13,453 nucleotides of DNA from Psychrobacter sp. (GTDB taxonomy: Bacteria > Pseudomonadota > Gammaproteobacteria > Pseudomonadales > Moraxellaceae). Location: the NCBI GenBank assembly GCA_029264635.1, contig JARIAA010000081.1, forward strand, positions 1 to 13,453, in the 5' to 3' direction. The translations under genes and the position numbers were made by a program. Position 1 is the stretch's first letter, and each line of letters starts with the position of its first letter. Positions 7,445-13,453 of the stretch are shown here, piece by piece. The notes beneath the pieces are model-generated. The model saw nothing but the letters and a program-made list of their open reading frames with translations, searched no databases and was not told the origin of the DNA.

Positions 7445-7762
7445 AATGCAGCTTCACCGACGGCTACCATGCCAGTAGAGAGTGAAAGTACGGCAAACCT
7501 TTTTGAAGATGATGTTGCTGATAATAAAGACGATAATTCGAATGCAGCTACGCCTGTTGATCCCACTTTTGCCGCTCAGTTTGCCAAAGATTTTGACTTT
7601 GTTAATACTTTAGATAGCAGTCAAGTCACTTTGGATTTGGCAGGTCAATATTTGCAGCTAGGTGAATACGATAGCGCCAAACGCTTGCTTAATGAGGTGA
7701 TTACTCAAGGCAATAGCACGCAGCAGAATCAAGCGCAAGAGATGCTCGCGCGCACCGCTTAA
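7445..7762 (+). pseudogene. Detached C-terminal domain of the FimV-like TPR protein
   Basis: This stretch is in the same frame as the gene that ends at 7444, separated from it only by one TAA. It encodes an acidic linker and then the conserved FimV C-terminal domain: FDFVNTLDSSQVTLDLAGQY, LQLGEYDSAKRLLNEV and NSTQQNQAQEMLARTA, a TPR-like helical pair typical of FimV C-termini. The first internal ATG is at 7469 (97 residues), but I see no Shine-Dalgarno before it, so independent translation is doubtful. The domain itself shows no decay. The interruption could be a recent nonsense change (for example CAA or GAA to TAA), a sequencing error, or a stop that is read through. An independently translated small protein is the less likely alternative. 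Confidence 0.7.
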
Positions 7763-7898
7763 TATAGAATAAGGGTTTGTAAGATTTTATAGGTTCTCAG
7801 TTTGTAGTCGATTGACATTTAAAACCTCAGTCTTACTAGCCTCAATCTTCTGTTACTCAGCATAATGTCAACCTCTTCTACAATCCCATTGTTTAATC

Positions 7899-7937
7899 AC
7901 AAGCATCTTATGAAAATAGGATGCTTGTTTCTATTTT
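7899..7937 (+). terminator. Terminator of the fimV locus
   Basis: ACAAGCATC (7899-7907) and GATGCTTGT (7920-7928) form a perfect 9-bp stem around a 12-nt loop, followed by the T-rich tail TTCTATTTT. It lies 137 bp after the last fimV codon and before the asparaginase gene. It therefore separates the two units and argues that open frames crossing it (such as ATG 7865 and ATG 7921) are not real starts. Confidence 0.75.
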
Positions 7938-7992
7938 ACGCTTTATCATTTATATTACTCCTACCCTTACTTATCTTTATTGCAGTTATCTC

Positions 7993-9096
7993 ATGTCATT
8001 ATATTCAGCATCATCAAGTCGCCCACTCAACGCTATCCAGCTTATCTATGCTGGTGGCACTTTTGGCAGTTACGGACGCCCCTTAGCCCCTTTAGACGCT
8101 GATGTTTTCTTACCTACGCTACAAAAGCTACTTGCCAAAGATAGCCAAGTCCATCATCTGCCAGATATCACTTGGTTAAAAAACACATTAATCAAGGACA
8201 GCAGTCAGCTGACGTCAAACGACTTTGTGCACTTTTATAACTTATTATTAGATGCCTATGCACAAGGGCATCGGCAGTTTGTGTTAATCACTGGTACCGA
8301 TACCTTAAGTTATCTTGGGGCGTTTTTAGCGGAAGCTTTTGCAGGCAGTGATATCTGTATAGTCGTGACTGGTAGTATGCAGCCGTTGTTAGATAGCGAT
8401 GTTTTACAGACATATAGTGTTGATGCCGGTAGTGACGCATGGAGTAATCTGAGCGAATCTCTACGCTTAGCCGCAGCGGGAGAGTCTGGTGTTAAGATAA
8501 GCTTTGGTGGCGAGTCTTGGCCTGCTCAAACGGTGCAAAAAATCCACAGTCACGACTTTATGGCCTTCACTGGGCACACAAGAGCAGGTTATCCCAATAA
8601 TAGTTATATCAAGCAGTTACCTATGACGCGTCGACAGCACTGGGTTGATGACCAAATGGCTGTTATAAAGGATATTCAGGCACGTGGTGAAACAGCGCAT
8701 ATTCATGCCATATATTGTCTGCCTAATACGCCTAATATATTAAGTACGCAGTTAGAGGCACTATTAAGTCAGCCGCCATGTGGAATAATCTTCTTAGGTT
8801 TTGGCGCAGGTAATGTTCCTTATTCAACAGAACTAGCGGCGGCATTACAACATGCCTATGAGCACGGTCATATAGTGGTATGCGCCAGCCAATGCCCCTT
8901 TGGCGGGGTGAGTGACAATTATGCAGCGGGCAGCTGGCAATACGATTACCATGTGATTGCTGGTGGGCGCTTAACCATTCCATCTATCTATGCAAGGCTG
9001 TTATGGCTGCTACTGAGATATGATACACCAGCGCGAAGACGGCAGCGCTGGACGCATAGTGTCAATCAATCAGGAACGAGCATTAAAAAACGCTAA
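7993..9096 (+). CDS. L-asparaginase family amidohydrolase
   Basis: Hydrolyses L-asparagine to aspartate and ammonia, judged by family. The 367-residue frame shows the asparaginase marks: first nucleophile loop YAGGTFG with Thr23; second motif TGTDTLSY with Thr102-Asp103; VVTGSMQPL; the lysine of the catalytic triad in VQKIHSHDFMAF (Lys183); and GFGAGNVPYSTELAAAL plus CASQCPFGG near the end. The last helix reads TIPSIYARLLWLL where many relatives have MTxEAAxxKL, so it is a divergent member. An ATG at 7921 would add 24 hydrophobic residues. That codon lies inside the terminator stem, so I chose 7993, giving a cytosolic enzyme of the type I sort. No Shine-Dalgarno precedes 7993, so the start stays uncertain. 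If 7921 were used, the hydrophobic leader might act as an export signal. truA follows at 64 bp and may share its transcript. Confidence 0.85.
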   Translation: MSLYSASSSRPLNAIQLIYAGGTFGSYGRPLAPLDADVFLPTLQKLLAKDSQVHHLPDITWLKNTLIKDSSQLTSNDFVHFYNLLLDAYAQGHRQFVLITGTDTLSYLGAFLAEAFAGSDICIVVTGSMQPLLDSDVLQTYSVDAGSDAWSNLSESLRLAAAGESGVKISFGGESWPAQTVQKIHSHDFMAFTGHTRAGYPNNSYIKQLPMTRRQHWVDDQMAVIKDIQARGETAHIHAIYCLPNTPNILSTQLEALLSQPPCGIIFLGFGAGNVPYSTELAAALQHAYEHGHIVVCASQCPFGGVSDNYAAGSWQYDYHVIAGGRLTIPSIYARLLWLLLRYDTPARRRQRWTHSVNQSGTSIKKR

Positions 9097-9160
9097 ATGC
9101 AATCGTTAAATAATAAAAATGTACCCAAACCCTACCTCTATGACCAAAGCTGAGAGACCA

Positions 9161-9988
9161 ATGAACGCTGCGCAACCAGACACACCTACTTATACTTTAG
9201 CGCTCGCCATCGAGTTTTTAGGAACAAATTATCGAGGCTGGCAACGCCAAAAAGACGTGCTGGGCGTACAAGAGGCATTAGAAAAAGCGATCAGTACTGT
9301 CGCCAACGAACCTGTGGAAGTCATCGCAGCAGGTCGTACTGACGCAGGTGTCCATGCTAGTAATATGATTGCGCATTTTGTCACTCGTGCTTACCGTCCA
9401 GCCCATAATTGGCTGCGCGGTGTCAATAGTCTATTACCTGATGATATTGCTCTACGCTGGATTCAGCCCATGCCAGCCGATTTTCATGCTCGTTTTAGTG
9501 CTATCGCTCGCCGTTATCGCTACATCACACTCAACCAAGCGGCACGCCCAGCTATACTCAACCACCAAGTTACCCATATCTACGAGCCGCTAGATTTAGC
9601 GGCAATGCAACTTGCAGCGGCTGATATTACAGGAACTCATGATTTTAGCAGTTATCGTGCAGCAGCTTGCCAATCCAATCAGCCTATACGTACGGTTAGT
9701 CACGCCAAGCTTTTCGCCCATGGCGCCTTTCTTGTCTTTGATATTCAGGCGAATGGTTTTTTGCATCATATGGTACGTAACCTAATGGGTACGCTCTATG
9801 CCATCGGGAGACATGAGCTAGAGCCTACAGCTTTCTTGACTATTCTAGCAAAAAAAGATCGTACCATTGCTCCGCCGACGGCATCTGGCGATGGACTGTA
9901 CTTTATCAATGCTTATTATCCTGAGCACTACCAGCAACTTCTGCCGCCAGCACCTTTAACCCCGCTTTGGCTAAATCTGCCTGACTGA
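9161..9988 (+). CDS. truA: tRNA pseudouridine(38-40) synthase
   Basis: Converts uridines 38, 39 and 40 in the anticodon arm of tRNAs to pseudouridine. The catalytic aspartate is Asp61 in AAGRTDAGVHAS (E. coli Asp60). Other marks: YTLALAIEFLGTNYRGWQRQ; GVNSLLPDDIALRW; FHARFSAIARRYRYITLN; HDFSSYRAAACQS; FDIQANGFLHHMVRNLMGTL; GDGLYFINAYYP near the end. I chose the ATG at 9161 (275 residues): GAGAG lies 4-5 nt upstream and the distance to the first conserved strand matches E. coli TruA. In-frame ATGs at 9119 and 9140 would add 14 or 7 residues without a ribosome site. In pseudomonads truA follows fimV; here the asparaginase gene lies between them. Confidence 0.96.
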   Translation: MNAAQPDTPTYTLALAIEFLGTNYRGWQRQKDVLGVQEALEKAISTVANEPVEVIAAGRTDAGVHASNMIAHFVTRAYRPAHNWLRGVNSLLPDDIALRWIQPMPADFHARFSAIARRYRYITLNQAARPAILNHQVTHIYEPLDLAAMQLAAADITGTHDFSSYRAAACQSNQPIRTVSHAKLFAHGAFLVFDIQANGFLHHMVRNLMGTLYAIGRHELEPTAFLTILAKKDRTIAPPTASGDGLYFINAYYPEHYQQLLPPAPLTPLWLNLPD

Positions 9989-10048
9989 TGTTAATGGTTG
10001 ACGGATATACATAACGCTCACACGCTGTCAAGTAAAAACAATGATTTG

Positions 10049-10077
10049 TTGCTTTAATGACGAAATTTACGTATAAT
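10049..10077 (+). promoter_or_regulatory. Promoter of infA
   Basis: TTGCTT (10049-10054), a 17-bp spacer and a consensus TATAAT (10072-10077) predict transcription from about 10084, giving a leader of about 26 nt before the infA ATG. The perfect -10 and correct spacing fit a highly expressed translation gene. Confidence 0.75.
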
Positions 10078-10109
10078 ATGGGCTTATTTTTCACTGATTG
10101 ATATAAATT

Positions 10110-10331
10110 ATGGCCAAAGACGATATTATTGAATTTGAAGGCGAAGTCATCGATACCCTTCCAAATACGTTGTTTAAAGTTCGTTTAGAAAACGGACACG
10201 AAATTATTGCTCATATCTCAGGAAAAATGCGTAAGCACTATATTCGCATTTTGACTGGCGATAAAGTTAAGGTGGAGATGACGCCTTACGACTTAACTAA
10301 AGGTCGCATTACTTACCGCGGTAAGAACTAA
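10110..10331 (+). CDS. infA: Translation initiation factor IF-1
   Basis: Small OB-fold protein that binds the A site of the 30S subunit during initiation with IF-2 and IF-3. The 73 residues are nearly collinear with E. coli IF-1: MAKDDIIEFEGEVIDTLPNT, then LENGHEIIAHISGKMRKHYI, then RILTGDKVKVEMTPYDLTKG. The length is normal for the family. It has its own strong promoter and a short leader with only a weak Shine-Dalgarno. It stands as a single gene here; a strong hairpin terminator lies about 255 bp downstream. Confidence 0.98.
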   Translation: MAKDDIIEFEGEVIDTLPNTLFKVRLENGHEIIAHISGKMRKHYIRILTGDKVKVEMTPYDLTKGRITYRGKN

Positions 10332-10393
10332 TTTTTTGTCTGTAATAGAGTTGCCTTAGGCACTAGCCATTTGACGAAAAGCTGTTGCACTAA

Positions 10394-10422
10394 TTGACAG
10401 ATGAGCAGGTTATCTATTTGAT
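10394..10422 (+). promoter_or_regulatory. Promoter-like pair of a possible small RNA
   Basis: A consensus TTGACA (10394-10399), exactly 17 bp, then TTTGAT (10417-10422, four of six consensus bases). No protein gene follows on this strand before the terminator, so a transcript of about 185 nt (10429 to 10614) would be non-coding. Evidence is sequence pattern only. Confidence 0.4.
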
Positions 10423-10585
10423 GTAGATGCTCTACTTGATAATAACAAAAATGATACTTTGTCCACTGCTATCGTTTATATAGTCGATAGTAAATAAAAT
10501 GGATAGATTGTCTAATAACTCGAAACGGGTATAAATTTTTCTAGCTTGCTGTAGCTAATCAGTAGAAGCTGCAAAATCAATATCA

Positions 10586-10614
10586 AAAATACCGCTAATC
10601 TTCAGCGGTATTTT
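10586..10614. terminator. Strong bidirectional terminator downstream of infA
   Basis: AAAATACCGCT (10586-10596) and AGCGGTATTTT (10604-10614) form a perfect 11-bp stem around a 7-nt loop. A-rich and T-rich arms make it suited to stop transcripts from both sides: infA (or a small RNA) on the plus strand and the L,D-transpeptidase gene on the minus strand. Confidence 0.85.
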
Positions 10615-10711
10615 CGTTTATGGCGTTCGGTTTTTACTTATGAGAGCTCTTATGATCATCAAATAAATTTTAAGAGAGTAGTCCCTCTGATACTGTCAGG
10701 TAAAACTATAA

Positions 10712-10735
10712 GAATCCGCTTATTTTATGCGATTC
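10712..10735 (-). terminator. Weak terminator-like hairpin after the L,D-transpeptidase gene
   Basis: Read on the minus strand, GAATCGC pairs with GCG and ATTC across a single bulged base, around a 9-nt AT loop. It starts 3 nt after the stop codon and is followed by TTATAGTTTT. It is weaker than the hairpin at 10586-10614 and the two may act in series. Confidence 0.45.
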
Positions 10736-10738
10736 ATA

Positions 10739-11917
10739 TCATTTAAATTCCACTGTCGCATCATTTTTGATAGTCCCTAATAACGCTAACGCATCCCAAT
10801 TGGTTAATCTTACGCAGCCTGATGATGCTTGTCTGCTGATGCGCTCTGGATCGGGCGAACCATGAATGCCATAAGAAGGTTTACTCAGCCCTATCCAAAC
10901 CACACCTACTGGATTGTTCGGTCCTGGCGGAATAATAACCTTACTGCCATCTTTACCTGTGTAAGTATAGTTAGGCTCATGGACTTTGACTTCAACCGTA
11001 TGCGTACCCGTCGGTGACGGTGTTGCTGTACTACCAACTGTAGTTGGATAACTAGCGACTAGGTTATCCTGCTCGTCATAAGCATATAGAGTTTCAGTAG
11101 TCTTATCAGCGACTACTCGGCTGATAGGCTTAGTATTGGGATTGCCAGGATTGTAAACAGTGATGGTCTCGCCAGCGCTAAAAGTAGCATTTGGGTTAAG
11201 CGTTTGCAGATATTTTTCACTCATGTGGAATTTTTCTGCCAAGCCTTCAGTAACGTTTTCATAATACATACCCTCAAGCTTAGCTTTGGCTTCTGCACCA
11301 GCGGGAATAGCGACCGTTTTAATATTCACGTCGGCATCACTGAGCTTATAGCGCACCAATACAGGCTGCGTCATAAGCTTTTCGTTCTGTGTCAAAGCTT
11401 TCCATGTCTCATCGTTAAGATTGTCTGTTATCTTGAGACCATGAGACTTCTGAAACGCTTGCATAGCCTTAATAGAATTTTTACCCCAATAGCCATCTAC
11501 GGGTCCGACGCTATTATGATGCCAATTGAGTAAGGCCTGAAGCTTAGTACTCGTACTACGGTTTACCGCTGCCCCCATTTTCCACGTCGCATCATTTACT
11601 TTTTGCCCAAACGTAGGCAAATTGTCTGTCGTATACTTGATAGTCGGTAGAAGTTTATTGAGAGTAGTCGCCGTTTTGCTGTTTCCAGTCAGTTTTTGGC
11701 TGACTCCGTTAGTGACTGGACTGGCCTCAGTCGCTTTATTGCTGTTGATTTTATTGGTGTTGGTGTTGGTATTGGTGTTGGTGTTAATAATCTGACTATT
11801 ACTACCTTCATTACTACTATTATTCGTATTAGTAGCAGCTATACTTGGGCTTACAAACAATGTAGCGGACAAACCAAAAAATGCAAGCGCTAAACTTATT
11901 TTTGTTACTTGATGCAT
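10739..11917 (-). CDS. Secreted L,D-transpeptidase with peptidoglycan-binding domain
   Basis: Periplasmic enzyme of the YkuD family, which makes 3-3 cross-links in peptidoglycan or attaches proteins to it. A signal peptide (1-27, ending PSIA) opens the 392-residue chain. An Asn/Thr low-complexity region (about 28-62) carries a run of NT pairs. A PG_binding_1 domain lies near 118-175 (LQALLNWHHNSVGPVDGYWG, then KAMQAFQKSHGL), a LysM-like segment near 210-255 (VTEGLAEKFHMSEKYLQTLN), and the catalytic domain from about 265. The active-site motif is intact: His352 in YGIHGSP and Cys368 in SSGCVRLTN. TGAGGA precedes the ATG by about 8 nt. A possible extended -10 (TGACATAAT on this strand, plus 12069-12077) would give a leader of about 145 nt. 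It is transcribed away from leuB's terminator as a single gene. Confidence 0.93.
   Translation of the reverse strand: MHQVTKISLALAFFGLSATLFVSPSIAATNTNNSSNEGSNSQIINTNTNTNTNTNKINSNKATEASPVTNGVSQKLTGNSKTATTLNKLLPTIKYTTDNLPTFGQKVNDATWKMGAAVNRSTSTKLQALLNWHHNSVGPVDGYWGKNSIKAMQAFQKSHGLKITDNLNDETWKALTQNEKLMTQPVLVRYKLSDADVNIKTVAIPAGAEAKAKLEGMYYENVTEGLAEKFHMSEKYLQTLNPNATFSAGETITVYNPGNPNTKPISRVVADKTTETLYAYDEQDNLVASYPTTVGSTATPSPTGTHTVEVKVHEPNYTYTGKDGSKVIIPPGPNNPVGVVWIGLSKPSYGIHGSPDPERISRQASSGCVRLTNWDALALLGTIKNDATVEFK
11754..11785 (-). repeat. Hexanucleotide repeat coding for Asn-Thr pairs
   Basis: On the plus strand TTGGTG/TTGGTA occurs five times in a row plus TT, which reads as alternating Asn and Thr codons in the exported linker of the L,D-transpeptidase. 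Six-base steps preserve the frame, so copy number can change the linker length without breaking the gene. Confidence 0.85.
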
Positions 11918-12307
11918 GATTTTTTCCTCAAATCATTAATAATGTAGGATAAATACGGTAGTTTTTTACGTATTTTTAAAGACATTAAAATCAGAATTAT
12001 TATTACCATATTATTTCTATATTATTCTTTTGCGAAATATATGTTTTTGTATCTTTCGAACATAGAAGATTATGTCACAAGCTCCTTTTGTAATGTAACT
12101 ACTTTATGTTAATGAATGCATAGTTTATATTTGTTATGTTAAAACCACCCTGCCAAGAAACTCGGGCTGATGCATACGAATGTATTCTTTAAATTTTACA
12201 AGCAAAAAAATCCCATAAACTGTAAGACAGCTTATGGGGTGTGTTTCGTTATGAGTTATTTGGAAGTCAATACATTAACCAATTCAATAAACCTTAATGA
12301 TGCCTGT
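11918..12307. other. Intergenic region between the L,D-transpeptidase gene and leuB
   Basis: No gene is seen on either strand. It contains the leuB terminator (12204-12238), a possible minus-strand extended -10 promoter at 12069-12077 (TGACATAAT, no clear -35), and an inverted repeat in the leader of the L,D-transpeptidase gene (AAATACG at 11951-11957 with CGTATTT at 11969-11975, 11-nt loop). The rest is AT-rich and unremarkable. Confidence 0.55.
12204..12238 (-). terminator. Rho-independent terminator of leuB
   Basis: On the minus strand CCCATAAGCTGT pairs with ACAGTTTATGGG (one G-U pair) around a 3-nt loop, followed by A and seven T residues. It lies about 70 bp after the leuB stop codon. 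Confidence 0.88.
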
Positions 12308-13417
12308 TTAAAGGGATACTAATTTGGCCAATACAGCCTCGCCCATTTGTTTACAACCTACTTGTATTAATCCCGCTTCACTACTGTCCAAGATATCATG
12401 CGTGCGTAAACCATCATCGAGCACATCACTGACCGCTTGTTCGATCGCTTGCGCTGCTTGCTCTTGTTTAAAGGTATAGCGTAGCATCATCGCAACAGAT
12501 AGAATTGTCGCTAAAGGGTTGGCTTTATCTTGTCCTGCGATATCGGGCGCTGAGCCGTGACACGGCTCATACATCCCTTTACCATGTTCATCGAGACTGG
12601 CTGATGGCAACATACCAATAGAGCCTGTGAGCATAGCCGCTTCATCAGACAAAATGTCGCCAAACAGATTACCAGTGACCATGACATCGAACTGTTTAGG
12701 ATCACGAATCAGCTGCATACAAGCATTATCAGCATAAATGTGTGATAACGTAACATCGTTATAGTCCGCTTGTTGCATCTCGATCATTGTCTGTTTCCAC
12801 AGCTCAGTGACTTCTAAGACGTTTGCTTTATCTATCGAGCATACTTTAGCAGGCGTACCCGCTGCTTGTGCCCGTGTTTTTGCCAACTCAAAAGCGACTT
12901 TGCCGATACGTTGAATCTCACTGGTGCTATACACCATCGTATTATAGCCTTGCTGCTCGCCGTTTTCTAACGTGCGAATGCCACGCGGCTCACCGAAGTA
13001 AATACCGCCTGTCAGCTCACGTACAATGAGTAAATCTAGACCTGAGATAATCTCAGCTTTGATACTTGATGCGTTAGCAAGCTGAGGATAAAGCTTAGCG
13101 ACACGCAGGTTGGCAAACAAACCAAGCTCACTACGAATCTTGAGGAGACCACGCTCTGGACGTTTGCTACGTTCAATTGCATCCCATTTAGGCCCACCAA
13201 CAGCGCCTAATAGTACCGCATCTGCTGCACGAGCACGCTTGAGGGTCGCCTCTGGTAACGGCTCACCCGTCTCATCAACAGCCACACCGCCAATCAACCC
13301 AGACTCAAGGGTCAAATTTAATGCAAACTTCTTATTAACGGCCTCTAGCACATCAATCGCTTGCGCCATGATTTCAGGGCCAATGCCATCGCCTGCTAAC
13401 GTCAAAACTGTTGCCAT
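12308..13417 (-). CDS. leuB: 3-isopropylmalate dehydrogenase
   Basis: Third enzyme of leucine synthesis: oxidises 3-isopropylmalate with NAD+ and decarboxylates it to 2-oxoisocaproate, in the cytosol. The 369 residues match the family length. Visible motifs: TLAGDGIGPEIM at the start; GAVGGPKWD; RPERGLLKIRSELGLFANLR; RELTGGIYFGEPRG with the catalytic tyrosine; CSIDKANVLEVTELW with the catalytic lysine; HIYADNACMQL and GNLFGDILSDEAAMLTGSIG with the metal-binding aspartates; and the NAD-binding loop EPCHGSAPDIAGQDKANPLA. AAGGA lies about 6 nt before the ATG. Upstream neighbours, often leuC and leuD, would be beyond the window. A clear terminator ends the transcript. In pseudomonads leuB lies close to fimV and truA; here it is nearby but on the opposite strand. 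Confidence 0.98.
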   Translation of the reverse strand: MATVLTLAGDGIGPEIMAQAIDVLEAVNKKFALNLTLESGLIGGVAVDETGEPLPEATLKRARAADAVLLGAVGGPKWDAIERSKRPERGLLKIRSELGLFANLRVAKLYPQLANASSIKAEIISGLDLLIVRELTGGIYFGEPRGIRTLENGEQQGYNTMVYSTSEIQRIGKVAFELAKTRAQAAGTPAKVCSIDKANVLEVTELWKQTMIEMQQADYNDVTLSHIYADNACMQLIRDPKQFDVMVTGNLFGDILSDEAAMLTGSIGMLPSASLDEHGKGMYEPCHGSAPDIAGQDKANPLATILSVAMMLRYTFKQEQAAQAIEQAVSDVLDDGLRTHDILDSSEAGLIQVGCKQMGEAVLAKLVSL

Positions 13418-13453
13418 ACTAATCCTTGCTGGTAGGTAAAATGGAAATAGACA

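Larger units (their letters stand above)
10332..10738. other. Intergenic region between infA and the L,D-transpeptidase gene
   Basis: No protein gene is apparent. It contains a promoter-like pair at 10394-10422, two small stem-loops (CTATCG/CGATAG at 10469-10490; TAGCT/AGCTA near 10542-10557), the strong bidirectional hairpin at 10586-10614 and a second hairpin next to the minus-strand gene end (10712-10735). The stretch 10429-10614 could be a separate small transcript or the tail of the infA message. Confidence 0.55.

Noticed and set aside
7030..7566. Long minus-strand open frame of 178 codons opposite the acidic fimV-like gene
   Set aside because: It is Ser/Ala/Val-rich and mirrors the Asp/Glu codons of the plus-strand gene. 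It also runs across the plus-strand stop without any ribosome site or recognisable domain; a shadow of biased codon use.
7865..8086. Hydrophobic 73-codon plus-strand frame resembling a small membrane protein
   Set aside because: It spans the fimV terminator stem and overlaps the start of the asparaginase gene in another frame. Leucine-rich translation of AT-rich DNA explains its hydrophobicity.
11204..11533. Plus-strand frame of 109 codons inside the L,D-transpeptidase gene
   Set aside because: Antisense to a clear enzyme gene, with no domain and no ribosome site.
13110..13439. Plus-strand frame of 109 codons opposite leuB
   Set aside because: Antisense to a well-conserved gene; composition is that of a shadow frame.

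Overview
The window looks like chromosomal DNA of a gammaproteobacterium of the family Moraxellaceae, most likely Psychrobacter or a close relative. The evidence is protein-level resemblance (DinB, QueA, FimV, TruA, IF-1, LeuB), moderate GC content and very AT-rich intergenic DNA. The genus assignment is my inference from reading and was not tested by a search. No tRNA, rRNA, CRISPR array, insertion sequence or prophage gene is visible.

Layout, left to right. The window opens with the 3' end of a lytic murein transglycosylase gene (peptidoglycan-binding tail), closed by a strong terminator. An AT-rich stretch follows, holding one small orphan gene on the minus strand and an isolated hairpin. 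Then come dinB (DNA polymerase IV) and queA (queuosine synthesis) on the plus strand. Next is a FimV-like locus, split into a secreted LysM protein and a membrane-anchored acidic TPR protein. The second gene is further interrupted by an in-frame TAA that separates off the conserved FimV C-terminal domain. A terminator follows, then an L-asparaginase gene with truA (tRNA pseudouridine synthase) close behind, and infA (IF-1) under its own promoter. After a shared terminator region there are two convergent-side genes on the minus strand: a secreted L,D-transpeptidase and leuB.

Functional themes. The cell-wall and polar theme comprises the transglycosylase tail, the FimV pieces (peptidoglycan binding and polar assembly) and the L,D-transpeptidase. 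The translation and tRNA theme comprises queA, truA and infA. The rest are repair (dinB) and amino-acid metabolism (asparaginase, leuB). The fimV-truA neighbourhood with leuB nearby resembles the leuB-asd-fimV-truA order of pseudomonads, here rearranged.

The most interesting points are the fission of FimV exactly at the periplasm/membrane boundary together with the in-frame stop before its C-terminal domain. Others are a 16-bp tandem repeat directly upstream of the first fimV gene, paired dyads over the apparently leaderless dinB promoter, and a possible small RNA between infA and its terminator. I see no convincing multi-gene system that is wholly new.
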